A stretch of 35,530 bases of DNA from DATGEO01 sp035310015 (GCA_035310015.1 DATGEO010000014.1:1-35530), one strand, 5' to 3'. Counted from the stretch's first letter, positions 7,056-15,101 are shown. The notes: generated by a model from the sequence alone, not told the origin. Numbers and translations: made by a program.

Positions 7056-8281
7056 AGGCCGCCCTGCCGGAGCACGTTCATGACCACCGGGATCTCGGTG
7101 AGCAGGTCGCTGGCGAGCACCCCGGAGTCGCCCAGCCTCTGCGCGAGCCGGCGGCCGGCGGCGGCGTGGACGTAGACGCCGGTGACCGCGGCGCTGAAGG
7201 GGTCGGATCCCTGTCCCATCAGCGCGCCGATGACGCCGGCGAGCACGTCGCCGGTACCGCCCGACGCGAGCGCGGGAACCTCGTGCGGGTCCTCGCTGAC
7301 GCGGCCGTCGGGGTGCGCGACCACCGTGTGCGCGCCCTTGAGCACGACGATCGCCCCCCACTCCTTGGCCGCGCGGCGCGCGGACCCGAGGCGGTCCTGG
7401 TTGATGGCGTCGGTGGACTTGCCGGTGAGCCGGGCCATCTCGCCGGGATGCGGTGTGAGCACTCGGCGCGGCCCGAGCTTGCGCTTGCTGCGCGGCGAGT
7501 CGGCCAGGGCGTTGAGACCGTCGGCGTCGATGACGAGCGGGCACTCGGCGTGGAGCGCGAGGTCGACGACGAGTCGCCACGTGGAGCGGTCCCGGCCGAG
7601 GCCGGGGCCGATGACGCACGCGTCCGCGTCGGCGAGGTGCCGGAGGACCGAGTCGTGGGCGGCGTGGCCGACGACGCCGGGCGCGACCTCGGGCACGGGC
7701 GTGGCCATCACCTCGGTGACCTTGGCGGCGAGGATGGGGTAGATCGTGTCGCCCACGAGCAGCCGCACCAGTCCGGCGCCGCTCCGCGCGGCGGCCGTCG
7801 AGGTCAGGAACGCGGCGCCGGTGAAGCCGAGGCTGCCCGCGAGCACGACGACCGTGCCGAAGGTTCCCTTGTGCGCGTCCTTCGGGCGGGCGGGCAGGAC
7901 GACCGCGTCAGGCGCCTGCAGCAGCTCGGCCATCGCCTCGGGCATCCGCAGCTGCGACGTCGCGATCGCGAGCCCGCTGTGATGCGTGATGCTCACCTCG
8001 ACGCGCGCGCCGCGCTCGTCACCGAGCAGGCGGACACGGGGGGCGCCCATCGGACCGGGCAGGACCTCGATGCGGCGGCGCGGGAAGCAGATGCCGGTGC
8101 CGTCGAAGCACTTGATCACGGCCTCCTTGGCCGCCCACCGGCCGGCGAGGCGCTCGGCGCTGCCGGCGCAGTACGCGATCTCGGCCGGCGTGTAGACCTT
8201 GGCCAGAAAGCCGCGACCCGAGCGCGTGACGGCAAGCGCGATGCGTTCGACCGAGACGGCGTCGACGCCGATGCGCTGCAT
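7052..8281 (-). CDS. Fusion of holo-ACP synthase (AcpS) and ADP-dependent NAD(P)H-hydrate dehydratase (NnrD)
   Basis: One 409-residue frame carries two enzymes. Residues 1 to about 115 are AcpS, which adds phosphopantetheine to acyl carrier protein: GVDAVSVERI with the magnesium Asp7, LAGRWAAKEAVIKC with Glu53, and a closing VEVSITHHSGLAIA. From about residue 120 follows NnrD (YjeF C-terminal, ribokinase-like fold), which dehydrates hydrated NAD(P)H: VIDADGLNAL, LTPHPGEMARLTG, VVLKGAHTVVA and the phosphate loop ASGGTGDVLAGV. The NnrE epimerase domain usually fused to NnrD is absent. ATG 8281 starts MQRIGVD; a TTG two codons earlier is possible. No strong ribosome binding site is seen. Confidence 0.93.
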   Translation of the reverse strand: MQRIGVDAVSVERIALAVTRSGRGFLAKVYTPAEIAYCAGSAERLAGRWAAKEAVIKCFDGTGICFPRRRIEVLPGPMGAPRVRLLGDERGARVEVSITHHSGLAIATSQLRMPEAMAELLQAPDAVVLPARPKDAHKGTFGTVVVLAGSLGFTGAAFLTSTAAARSGAGLVRLLVGDTIYPILAAKVTEVMATPVPEVAPGVVGHAAHDSVLRHLADADACVIGPGLGRDRSTWRLVVDLALHAECPLVIDADGLNALADSPRSKRKLGPRRVLTPHPGEMARLTGKSTDAINQDRLGSARRAAKEWGAIVVLKGAHTVVAHPDGRVSEDPHEVPALASGGTGDVLAGVIGALMGQGSDPFSAAVTGVYVHAAAGRRLAQRLGDSGVLASDLLTEIPVVMNVLRQGGL

Positions 8282-8424
8282 TGGCAACTAAGGTAGCGAG
8301 TTCCCGCGCAGCTGAGCCTTAACAGGCAGGGTTCCCCTCGCTGCAAATTTGCAGGAGGCTTCACCGAAGGCGTGCCGGCGGGGGAGGGACCGGCTGGGAG
8401 AGGGAGGGCCCGCGAAAGGGGCGG
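8282..8424. other. Gap between acpS-nnrD and glmS
   Basis: These 143 bases hold the palindrome at 8336-8359 and, nearer glmS, a G-rich stretch around 8380-8415 with GGGAGAGGG that looks like a degenerate half of the palindromic repeats found in the ribosomal operon. No gene, clear terminator or clear promoter is seen. Confidence 0.5.
8336..8359. promoter_or_regulatory. Palindrome upstream of acpS-nnrD
   Basis: CTGCAAATTTGCAG (8341-8354) is a perfect 14-base palindrome, extended to about 24 bases by flanking CCTC and GAGG. It lies about 55 bases before the acpS-nnrD start and 66 bases past the glmS stop. It could be a dimeric regulator's operator or a stem at the end of the glmS message; no T-tract follows on the minus strand. 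Confidence 0.35.
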
Positions 8425-10269
8425 CTATTCGACGGTGACGCTCTTCGCCAGGTTCCGCGGCTGGTCGACGTCGCGGCCGAGCTCGACCGCCACGTGGTAT
8501 GCCAACAGCTGCAGCATCACCGAGTTCAGGATGGCGCTCGCCGCCTCCTCGGCCGCCGGCATCTCGAACACGTCCGTCGCGACGCCGTCGAGCGACTTAT
8601 CGCCTTTGGTCACGAGCGCGAGCACGGGCGCGTCCCGGGCGACGATCTCGTGGACGTTGCTGACCATCTTTTCGCTCGTCGGCGAGGCGGTGCAGATGGC
8701 GACCACCGGGAACTCGGCGTCGAGGAGAGCGATCGGCCCATGCTTCAGCTCTCCACCGGTCACGCCCTCGGCGTGGACGTACGAGATCTCCTTTAGCTTC
8801 AGGGCTCCCTCGAGCGCGACCGCGTAGCCTAGCCCCCGGCCGGTGTAAAGGTAGTTCCGGTAGCGGCTGTAGCGGTGCGCGAGCTCCGCGATCTCCTTCT
8901 CTCTCGTGAGGAGGTCGCGAACCTGGTCGGGCAGCGCCTTCAAAGCCGCCGCGATCTCGGCCCGGCGCTCAGGCGACACGCGCCCGTTGACCGTGGCGAG
9001 CCGCATGGCGAGCAGGCAGAGACTGATCAGGTGGGCGAGGAAAGTCTTCGTCGAGGCGACGCCGATCTCGGGACCGGAGTGCAGGTAGATCGCCCCGTCG
9101 GCGTCGCGCGCGGCTGAGCTCGCGAACACGTTGGTCACGGCCACGGTGAGCGCTCCGCGCTCCTTTGCCTGGTGCAGGCCGACCATCGTGTCCGCCGTCT
9201 CCCCCGACTGGGTGATGACCACCGCCAGCGCGTCCTTGCCGAAAGTCGGGCGGCGATAGCGAAACTCCGCGGCGTCGACGGCGCGCGCGGGTATGCCGGC
9301 CCAGTCTTCGATGAGCATCTCGCCGGCGAGCGCCGCGTGCCGCGAGGTTCCCATGCCGAGCAGGAGGACCTCGCGGATCCGCCGCAGCTCTTCGTCCGAA
9401 GACGTGAACTCCCGGAAGGTGACCGTCCCGTCGTCGGTAAGTCTCCCCCGCATCGCGTTGGCGACCGCTTCGGGCGCTTCGTGAATCTCCTTCAGCATGA
9501 AGTGCGCGTAGCCGCCCTTCTGCGCCTGGCTGACATCCCAGTCGACGTGCACGAGCTTGGGTTGGACGGTCACTCCGTCCAGCGTCGAGACCTCCGCGCC
9601 CAGCGGCGTGATCGCGGCGACCTCGCCTTCGCCGAGGACGAGCACGCGCTTGGTGTACGGAATGATCGCCGTGATGTCGGAGGCCACGTAGTACTCGCCC
9701 TCTCCAAGACCGACGACCAGCGGCGCATTGAGCCTCGCGCCGACCAGCAGCTCCGGGTCGTCGGTGGAGAACATCGCCAGCGCGTACGCGCCGCGAATCC
9801 TCTTCAAAGCCGCGCGCACCGCACCGAGGAAATCGCCCTTGTAGTTGGCCTCGATCAGGTGCGGCACGACCTCGGTGTCGGTCTCGGAGACGAACTCATG
9901 GCCAGCCGCCTGGAGCTCGGCGCGGAGCTCGGCGAAGTTCTCGATGATCCCGTTGTGGACCACGAAGATCCGGCCAAGGCAGTCCGTGTGCGGGTGGGCG
10001 TTGATGTAGGTCGGACGGCCGTGGGTCGCCCAGCGCGTGTGGCCGATGCCCAGGTGCCCCGAAGGCATCGCCTGGTTGAGCTTGGCGATCAGCTCGTCGA
10101 CCTTCTTCTCGGATTTCGTGACGCTGGTGCGCCGGGTCGAACCCGGCTCAGGAGCCTCCAGCACGGCCACCCCGGCCGAGTCGTAGCCGCGGTACTCGAG
10201 TCGCTTGAGGCTGTCCATGAGGACCGGCGTCGCTTCCCGATCGCCCAGGTAGCCGATGATCCCGCACAT
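8425..10269 (-). CDS. glmS: Glutamine-fructose-6-phosphate aminotransferase GlmS
   Basis: GlmS makes glucosamine-6-phosphate, the first step to UDP-GlcNAc for peptidoglycan. The 614-residue length is standard. The N-terminal glutaminase starts MCGIIGYLG with the nucleophile Cys2, then GIGHTRWATHGRP; the C-terminal half has two SIS domains (LLLGMGTSRHAALAGEML, VITQSGETADTMVGL) and ends in PRNLAKSVTVE, the conserved tail. The message leader is short (78 bases after cdaR), so I see no room for a glmS ribozyme. Context with cdaA and cdaR links amino-sugar supply to c-di-AMP control. Confidence 0.98.
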   Translation of the reverse strand: MCGIIGYLGDREATPVLMDSLKRLEYRGYDSAGVAVLEAPEPGSTRRTSVTKSEKKVDELIAKLNQAMPSGHLGIGHTRWATHGRPTYINAHPHTDCLGRIFVVHNGIIENFAELRAELQAAGHEFVSETDTEVVPHLIEANYKGDFLGAVRAALKRIRGAYALAMFSTDDPELLVGARLNAPLVVGLGEGEYYVASDITAIIPYTKRVLVLGEGEVAAITPLGAEVSTLDGVTVQPKLVHVDWDVSQAQKGGYAHFMLKEIHEAPEAVANAMRGRLTDDGTVTFREFTSSDEELRRIREVLLLGMGTSRHAALAGEMLIEDWAGIPARAVDAAEFRYRRPTFGKDALAVVITQSGETADTMVGLHQAKERGALTVAVTNVFASSAARDADGAIYLHSGPEIGVASTKTFLAHLISLCLLAMRLATVNGRVSPERRAEIAAALKALPDQVRDLLTREKEIAELAHRYSRYRNYLYTGRGLGYAVALEGALKLKEISYVHAEGVTGGELKHGPIALLDAEFPVVAICTASPTSEKMVSNVHEIVARDAPVLALVTKGDKSLDGVATDVFEMPAAEEAASAILNSVMLQLLAYHVAVELGRDVDQPRNLAKSVTVE

Positions 10270-10347
10270 TCCTCTGTAAATAACTCCTAAGACGGGTGGT
10301 TGGACCAGTATCGAGTCTGAACGGACCGGGCTCGGCCTAGGTTACGC

Positions 10348-11307
10348 CTAGGGGCTGGGGCTCGAGCTCACCGTCGGGTTGCGCTGAATCGTGTAGGTGA
10401 TGGTCGCCGTGGTGACGCTCCCGACCGGGTTGACCCCGTCAGGGAAGGGAATGTTGACCCTGAACTGCGCGGTGGAGGTGTAGCTGCTCAAGTCGACCGC
10501 GGGCAGGATGATGCGCTGAATCTTCCCGAGCGTCGTCGGATCTCCCGTGATGATCACGGTCAAGGGGCTGATGGTGACACCGGTCACCTCATAATTTGCC
10601 GGCGGTGGACGTGAGGGGGGCGCGGCCACCAGTGGCACCGTGCTGCTGCTCGAGCCGGTCTGAGCTTCGATCGTGATGGTCGCGGTCTGCACATCGAGGT
10701 TTGCACACGGCACGGTGGTGCACGGTTCGAGATTAAGGGCGCCGTTGTTGTTCTGGAGCTGAATCAGCTGGTTGAGCTGGGTGTTGGTCGTGCTCTGGAC
10801 AGGACTGGCGTAGTTCACGAACGCCACGAGGTTCTCTGCCCAGGAAGCCGGGCCGGTGAAGTGGACCGTGTCCGGGATGGACGAGGTCTTGGTCACGACC
10901 CAGCCCGGCGCAGGGTGCGCGACCACCTGGACCGGGAGGTCCTTCTCCTGGATGGTGTCCATGTGGACGACGATCGGCGGGGGAGGCTGGATGGTGACGG
11001 GGGCCGTCGTCGTGACCGTTACGTTGAGCTTTACGGCTTGGCCGGCGCTCGCATGGGACAGATCGACCGTGGCGAAAAGATTGTCAGCGGTGACGTTCTC
11101 GATCGCGTCCGACAGGCCCGTCACCGTCACGCTGACCGAAGGAGGCGGATTGATCGCCACCAGGGTGGCCGACGGCTTGTAGCTGATCTGCCTCTTCAGC
11201 GTCTTCGTCGTCGGCGGGTTCTGGGCAAAGGCGACCGCGCCCAGCATCAGGATCGCCAGCCCCAGCGCGAGCAGCTTGAGACGCCAGTCCTCGGTGAGCC
11301 AGCTCAC
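10348..11307 (-). CDS. cdaR: YbbR-domain protein CdaR (regulator of c-di-AMP synthase)
   Basis: This 319-residue protein has a short cytosolic start, one transmembrane helix at about residues 10-29 (LLALGLAILMLGAVAFA) and an extracytoplasmic part with repeated YbbR-like strands such as LPVQVVAHPAPGWVV and YEVTGVTISPLTVIITG. CdaR binds and tunes CdaA at the membrane in Firmicutes. The GTG at 11307 overlaps the cdaA stop as GTGA. The tail PTVSSSPSP is low complexity. Sequence conservation is weak, as is usual for YbbR proteins, and the call leans on topology and context. Confidence 0.88.
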   Translation of the reverse strand: MSWLTEDWRLKLLALGLAILMLGAVAFAQNPPTTKTLKRQISYKPSATLVAINPPPSVSVTVTGLSDAIENVTADNLFATVDLSHASAGQAVKLNVTVTTTAPVTIQPPPPIVVHMDTIQEKDLPVQVVAHPAPGWVVTKTSSIPDTVHFTGPASWAENLVAFVNYASPVQSTTNTQLNQLIQLQNNNGALNLEPCTTVPCANLDVQTATITIEAQTGSSSSTVPLVAAPPSRPPPANYEVTGVTISPLTVIITGDPTTLGKIQRIILPAVDLSSYTSTAQFRVNIPFPDGVNPVGSVTTATITYTIQRNPTVSSSPSP

Positions 11308-12125
11308 TTGAAGAACCCGTTGCTGCGCGCGACCTTGGCGCTTACGCGCCGGCGCAGGCTGTCGCCGTCCAGGTTGCGAGTGATCTTGCCTTCCTCGATG
11401 ACGCTGATCGAGCCCGTCTCCTCCGACACCACCATCACGAGCGCGTCCGAGGCCAGCGACAGGCCCAGCGCCGCCCGGTGGCGAGTGCCCAGGCGCTCGC
11501 GCACGATGCCCTCCTCAGGCAGTGGAAGAAGGCAGCCGGCGGCAAGCACTTTGTTGCCCCGCACAATCACGGCGCCGTCATGCAGAGGCGAGTTCGGATA
11601 GAAGATCGACTGCAGCATCTCGGCAGAGATCTCTCCATTTATACGGACGCCCGTGGCCGCGTAGTCCTCGAGGCCCACGCCACGCTCGAAGGCGATGAGG
11701 GCGCCTGTCTTCTTCGAGCTCAAGCGCTCGGCGGCTCGGATCGCCTCCGACATCGCCTGGTTGTAGAGGCCGGGGTTGTAGCCGGCAAGCGGCCGGCCAA
11801 ATGGTGTCAGGCGACCCAATCGCCCGACCTGGTCGAGCGCCCGTCGCAGCTCGGGCTGAAACATGATCAGCACGGCGATGACGATGAAGAATGCCGCATT
11901 TCGGAAGAGCCACCCGAGCAGCACGAGGTTGAACTGGTTCGCAATCACTCCGATGACGGCCAGCAGGACCAGCCCCACCAGCACCTGCAAACCCTGGGTA
12001 CCCCGCAGCAGGCGCAGCGCCTGGTAGAGCACGAACGCGACCACGAGCACATCGATGACCTCGACCCACCCCAGGTGCCGGAGGACGTCGGTGAGCTGAA
12101 CGAGGAACTGCTGAAGCTGGATCAC
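11304..12125 (-). CDS. cdaA: Diadenylate cyclase CdaA (c-di-AMP synthase)
   Basis: CdaA joins two ATP into the messenger c-di-AMP. The 273 residues contain three membrane helices (about 22-40, 47-64 and 72-90) and a cytosolic DAC domain with the catalytic motifs DGA at 183-185 (SPLHDGAVIV) and RHR at 215-217 (LGTRHRAALG). The start is a GTG at 12125 that overlaps the stop of a possible 33-codon frame as GTGA. The order cdaA-cdaR-glmS is the Firmicutes cdaA-cdaR-glmM-glmS cluster without glmM. Confidence 0.96.
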   Translation of the reverse strand: MIQLQQFLVQLTDVLRHLGWVEVIDVLVVAFVLYQALRLLRGTQGLQVLVGLVLLAVIGVIANQFNLVLLGWLFRNAAFFIVIAVLIMFQPELRRALDQVGRLGRLTPFGRPLAGYNPGLYNQAMSEAIRAAERLSSKKTGALIAFERGVGLEDYAATGVRINGEISAEMLQSIFYPNSPLHDGAVIVRGNKVLAAGCLLPLPEEGIVRERLGTRHRAALGLSLASDALVMVVSEETGSISVIEEGKITRNLDGDSLRRRVSAKVARSNGFFK

Positions 12126-12223
12126 AAGCTTGCTCCGAAGAGGGCGGCCATCAGCGCCATCTGCGCGTAAAGCCGGTTGCCCAGGAAACCCCTGCCTGCC
12201 AGCCCGATCACAGCAGAGATCAT
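12122..12223 (-). CDS. Possible 33-residue hydrophobic peptide ahead of cdaA
   Basis: An ATG at 12223 follows a good AGGGGG ribosome binding site and opens a 33-codon frame, MISAVIGLAGRGFLGN onward, ending in a TGA that overlaps the cdaA GTG as GTGA. The product is hydrophobic (MALMAALFGASL at the end) and could span or lie on a membrane. Family unknown. It may be a real small membrane protein, or only a leader frame that loads ribosomes onto cdaA. The upstream gene ends 19 bases before the ATG. Confidence 0.4.
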   Translation of the reverse strand: MISAVIGLAGRGFLGNRLYAQMALMAALFGASL

Positions 12224-12242
12224 GATCCCCCTGCCGCTGGGA

Positions 12243-12779
12243 TTAGAACCCCGGTTCGAACCTCTCTCCCGCGACCACCGGCGAGGCTGCCAGGTCGCGG
12301 GCGGAATCGAATTCGGGAAGCCGCTGCCGAAGCTCGAGCTCGTCGCGCAGCCTGAGGATCATGTCCCGGCAGGCGACGCAGTCGAGGCCGAACTGAGCCG
12401 GCTTGAAACGGACTGGTGACTCGTTGCGGAAGGTGATCGTGACCTTGTCGGTCATCTTGAAGTCGGGCCACGATTCCGGGTCGGCCAGCGTGACGGTGGC
12501 CATCGAATCCCACAGCGCCCGCATCTCGTGACGGTCGTGGATCACGAGCAGGCGGTCTCGGAACAGCGCGAGCTTGCCGTCAGGCCACCGCATCAGCCGC
12601 CAGGCTGCCCAGGCCATGACGGCAAGGCCCCCGGCGGCCCCGCATCCAAGGGCGACCGCCGCCACGGCGCCGGCCGGAAGCTGCAGCGCGCCGACGGCCA
12701 GGAGGGCGAAAGCGCAGGCGCACGCCAGACCTACACCGCCGGCGGTGACAATGGGCCGGCGCGAGCGGACGTAAATCAA
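12243..12779 (-). CDS. Membrane protein with two N-terminal helices and a PH-like cytosolic domain
   Basis: The 178-residue product has two hydrophobic helices at about residues 12-32 and 34-58, then a soluble part that reads like a bacterial PH or YcxB-type beta domain (GKLALFRDRLLVIHDRHEMRAL; KVTITFRNESPVRFKPAQF). I do not recognise a specific family and assign no function. The TTG at 12779 follows a GGGCGGGA stretch. It is the first gene of the cdaA-cdaR-glmS group and is divergent from the acyl-CoA synthetase. A weak -10 (TACACT, minus strand, 12799-12804) could drive it. Confidence 0.7.
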   Translation of the reverse strand: MIYVRSRRPIVTAGGVGLACACAFALLAVGALQLPAGAVAAVALGCGAAGGLAVMAWAAWRLMRWPDGKLALFRDRLLVIHDRHEMRALWDSMATVTLADPESWPDFKMTDKVTITFRNESPVRFKPAQFGLDCVACRDMILRLRDELELRQRLPEFDSARDLAASPVVAGERFEPGF

Positions 12780-12820
12780 TCCCGCCCCACCTCGAAGTAG
12801 TGTAGGACCGCACGAGTGAA

Positions 12821-12850
12821 CTGACCTGGCTGGCCGGCAGACGGCATGAT
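12821..12850 (+). promoter_or_regulatory. Candidate promoter of the acyl-CoA synthetase gene
   Basis: CTGACC (12821-12826), 18 bases and CATGAT (12845-12850) resemble a sigma-70 type promoter with 4 of 6 matches in the -10 box. It stands in the 92-base divergent gap just before a strong GGAGGAG ribosome binding site. Weak evidence. Confidence 0.3.
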
Positions 12851-12871
12851 GGGCATATCAGGAGGAGTGAC

Positions 12872-14749
12872 ATGGATGTAACGGCTGAGCGAGCCGATAT
12901 CGACGCCGTCGTGTCCGGAAAGACCGTCTGCACGATCTTCGCCGACGCCGTTCGCACCTGGCCCGACCGGGCCGCGCTGCGCTGGCGCCGGGACGGCGAA
13001 TGGCGCCAGCTGACCTGGAAGGAGTACCGCGACGAGGTCGCCGCGATGACCCTGGCCATCCGGAGCCTGGGCTTCGGCTCCGGCCAGTTCGGGCTGATCA
13101 TGGCCCGCAACGTCCCCGAGCACGTCATCGCCGACCTGGCCATCGTCCACGCCGGAGGCTCCGCCATCAGCGTCTACAACACCCTGGCGCCGGAGCAGAT
13201 CGAGTACGTAGCCGAGCATTCGGAGGCGACGATCGCGTTCGTCGAGGACGAGGCGTTCCTTTCCAAGTTCCTCGCCATTCGGTCTTCGACCCCGAACCTC
13301 AAGCACATCGTGCTCATGAACGGCGGCACGACCGACGGGATCCTGTCGTGGCAAGAGCTCATGCGCCAGGGGAAGGCCGAGCTCGAGACGAACGGCAAGG
13401 CCTTCGAGGCGTCGTGGCGCGGCGTCGGCCCTGAGGACATCGTGAGCCTGATCTACACCTCGGGCACGACGGGGCCGCCGAAGGGCGTGACGTACTCCCA
13501 CTACAACATCCTCTGGACGGCGGAGGCGAGCCGCCGCCGCTTGAAGTTCGCGAACGATGTGCTCGTCAGCTACCTCCCCCTCGCCCACGTCGCCGAGCGA
13601 TTCACGTCGCAGTGGAACGGCATCTACGCCGGTCAGGAGGTGTACTTCTGCCCCGATCCGAACGAGCTCGGGGCCTACCTGGTGGAGGCGAGGCCGACCG
13701 TGTTCGTGGGCGTGCCGAGGGTCTGGGAGAAGCTCATGGCCGGGCTCCAGGCGGGGGTCGCCGCCGAGCCCGACGAGGCCAAGCGGCAGATGGCGCAAGG
13801 CGCGATCGGCGCCGCCATCCAGGCGTACAAGCTGCGTCGGGACGGCCAAGACGTGCCCGCCGAGCTCGCGGCCGGCGTCGAGAAGGCGCAGCCGCTGTTG
13901 GCGCTGCTGCGTTCCAAGGTCGGGCTCGACCGGTGCCGGCTCGCGATCACGAGCACCGCGCCGTGCCGACCCGAGGTGCACGAGTTCTGGGCCGGGATCG
14001 GACTGCCGCTGTTCGAGGTCTGGGGCATGAGCGAGCTGACCGGGCCCGCGACCGCGGTGCCGCCGGAAGCGCACAAGGCGCCCTCGATCGGCAGCGCGCT
14101 CCCCGGTGTCGAGGCGCGGCTGGGCGAGGACGGCGAGCTCCTCGTCCGCGGCGGCAACGTGATGGTCGGCTACTACCGCGACCCGGTGAAGACGGCCGAC
14201 ACCATCGACGAGGACGGCTGGGTCCACAGCGGCGACATCGCCGAGATGGGCGACGACGGCCAGTTCCGGATCATCGACCGCAAGAAGGAGCTGATCATCA
14301 CCTCGGCCGGCAAGAACATCTCGCCCGCGAACCTGGAAGCCGTGGCCAAATCGAGCCCGATCATCGGCCAGGCCGTCGCCATCGGTGATGGCCGCAACTT
14401 CATCTCCGTGCTGCTCGTGCTCGATCCTCAGGTGGCGCCGCTGTGGGCCAAGCGGCAGGGCATCGAGGCCGCCTCGATCGAAGAGCTTGCCGAGCATCCG
14501 GCGGTCATCGAGGAGATCCGGCGCGCTTTGAGGGTCGCCAACTCGCATCTCTCGCGCGTCGAGCAGTTCAAGCGGTTCACGGTGCTGCACACGGAATGGA
14601 CGCCCGAGTCGGAGGAGCTGACTCCGACCATGAAGCTCAAGCGGCGGGTCATCGAGGCCAAGTACAAGCCTCAGATCGAGGCCATGTACGCAGACCCGCC
14701 AGGCGGCCATTCGGTCGATCCCGAGCGCGAAACGAGCGGAGCCGCCTAG
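12872..14749 (+). CDS. Long-chain acyl-CoA synthetase (FadD15-like AMP-binding enzyme)
   Basis: This 625-residue member of the ANL superfamily activates a fatty acid with ATP and couples it to CoA. Motifs: the AMP-binding P-loop IYTSGTTGPPKGVTYSH (about residues 190-207), LPLAHVAER, VWGMSELTG, HSGDIAEMGDDGQFRIIDRK (the adenylate-binding aspartate and hinge) and the catalytic-lysine region LTPTMKLKRRVI near the end. The pattern is that of FadD15-like long-chain enzymes; chain-length preference cannot be read. The ATG at 12872 follows GGAGGAGTGAC. It is one of only two plus-strand genes in the window and stops back to back with the next gene. Confidence 0.95.
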   Translation: MDVTAERADIDAVVSGKTVCTIFADAVRTWPDRAALRWRRDGEWRQLTWKEYRDEVAAMTLAIRSLGFGSGQFGLIMARNVPEHVIADLAIVHAGGSAISVYNTLAPEQIEYVAEHSEATIAFVEDEAFLSKFLAIRSSTPNLKHIVLMNGGTTDGILSWQELMRQGKAELETNGKAFEASWRGVGPEDIVSLIYTSGTTGPPKGVTYSHYNILWTAEASRRRLKFANDVLVSYLPLAHVAERFTSQWNGIYAGQEVYFCPDPNELGAYLVEARPTVFVGVPRVWEKLMAGLQAGVAAEPDEAKRQMAQGAIGAAIQAYKLRRDGQDVPAELAAGVEKAQPLLALLRSKVGLDRCRLAITSTAPCRPEVHEFWAGIGLPLFEVWGMSELTGPATAVPPEAHKAPSIGSALPGVEARLGEDGELLVRGGNVMVGYYRDPVKTADTIDEDGWVHSGDIAEMGDDGQFRIIDRKKELIITSAGKNISPANLEAVAKSSPIIGQAVAIGDGRNFISVLLVLDPQVAPLWAKRQGIEAASIEELAEHPAVIEEIRRALRVANSHLSRVEQFKRFTVLHTEWTPESEELTPTMKLKRRVIEAKYKPQIEAMYADPPGGHSVDPERETSGAA

Positions 14750-14935
14750 CTAAGGCTTCGCCGCGGCGCGGCCGCCGGGCACCTTCGTACCCATCACGGC
14801 GTCGGTGAACAGGCGGCGCGCCAGGCGCGTCTTGGGCTCGCCGGTGCGCGCGGCGAGCTTGGCGAGGTGGTCGATGACTCGCGGCTCGACGTTGAGCCGG
14901 TACAACTGCGTGGGCACGGCTGTCTTCTTCTTCAC
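14750..14935 (-). CDS. Small ribbon-helix-helix-like protein
   Basis: A 61-residue basic protein has a strand-helix-helix pattern: PTQLYRLNVEPRVIDHLAKL, then RTGEPKTRLARRLFTDAVM, as in RHH DNA-binding proteins such as antitoxins and small repressors. The GTG at 14935 has an AAGGAG ribosome binding site eight bases upstream, which supports a real gene. No toxin gene is adjacent. Its TAG abuts the TAG of the acyl-CoA synthetase with no spacing. Upstream it faces the HNH gene across 172 bases that contain an inverted repeat it might bind. Family assignment is by pattern only. Confidence 0.6.
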   Translation of the reverse strand: MKKKTAVPTQLYRLNVEPRVIDHLAKLAARTGEPKTRLARRLFTDAVMGTKVPGGRAAAKP

Positions 14936-15012
14936 TGGGCGATCTCCTTGATTGGTGAGGCCTGCTGGCGGCGCTGAGTTGATTCTCGAAGCGCGCCGGC
15001 TTGCTGCCTACC

Positions 15013-15070
15013 CAGCCTGTTAAGAGGTTCTTTGACACCGTCGGGCACCAGACGGCGAATTAACAGCCTG
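15013..15070. repeat. Imperfect inverted repeat between the RHH-like and HNH genes
   Basis: CAGCCTGTTAA (15013-15023) and TTAACAGCCTG (15060-15070) are inverted copies with one mismatch, 36 bases apart. A perfect TTGACA lies between them at 15032-15037. In a divergent control region beside a small DNA-binding protein gene this is a plausible operator pair. Confidence 0.4.
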
Positions 15071-15072
15071 GG

Positions 15073-15101
15073 TTGATTCCTCAAACATCTGTTCGTAATC
15101 T
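15073..15101 (+). promoter_or_regulatory. Candidate promoter giving a leaderless HNH-gene transcript
   Basis: TTGATT (15073-15078), 17 bases and TAATCT (15096-15101) precede the ATG at 15108 by only six bases, so transcription would start at or next to the A of the ATG. The gene has no ribosome binding site, which fits leaderless expression. Confidence 0.4.

Noticed and set aside
5772..7175. Long plus-strand open frame opposite the sigma factor and alr
   Set aside because: It crosses two well-supported minus-strand genes and reads as an Arg/Ala/His/Asp-rich antisense shadow.
7056..7619. Upstream extension of the alr frame to 7619
   Set aside because: The extension lies wholly inside nnrD in another frame and encodes Arg/His/Ala-rich sequence unlike alanine racemases.
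8378..8415. G-rich stretch before glmS stop as a fourth GGGAGAGGG repeat
   Set aside because: It contains GGGAGAGGG, but the second stem arm is missing, so it is at most a decayed copy.
7166..10290. Long plus-strand open frames opposite acpS-nnrD and glmS
   Set aside because: Both are antisense to complete enzymes with all motifs; composition is typical of GC-rich shadows.
10270..10347. glmS ribozyme or riboswitch upstream of glmS
   Set aside because: The gap is only 78 bases and I see no ribozyme core; too short for the known fold.
12776..14710. A 644-codon minus-strand open frame opposite the acyl-CoA synthetase
   Set aside because: It is the mirror of a clear plus-strand gene in GC-rich DNA. 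Its translation is low-complexity (Arg, Leu, Asp, His rich) and matches no family.
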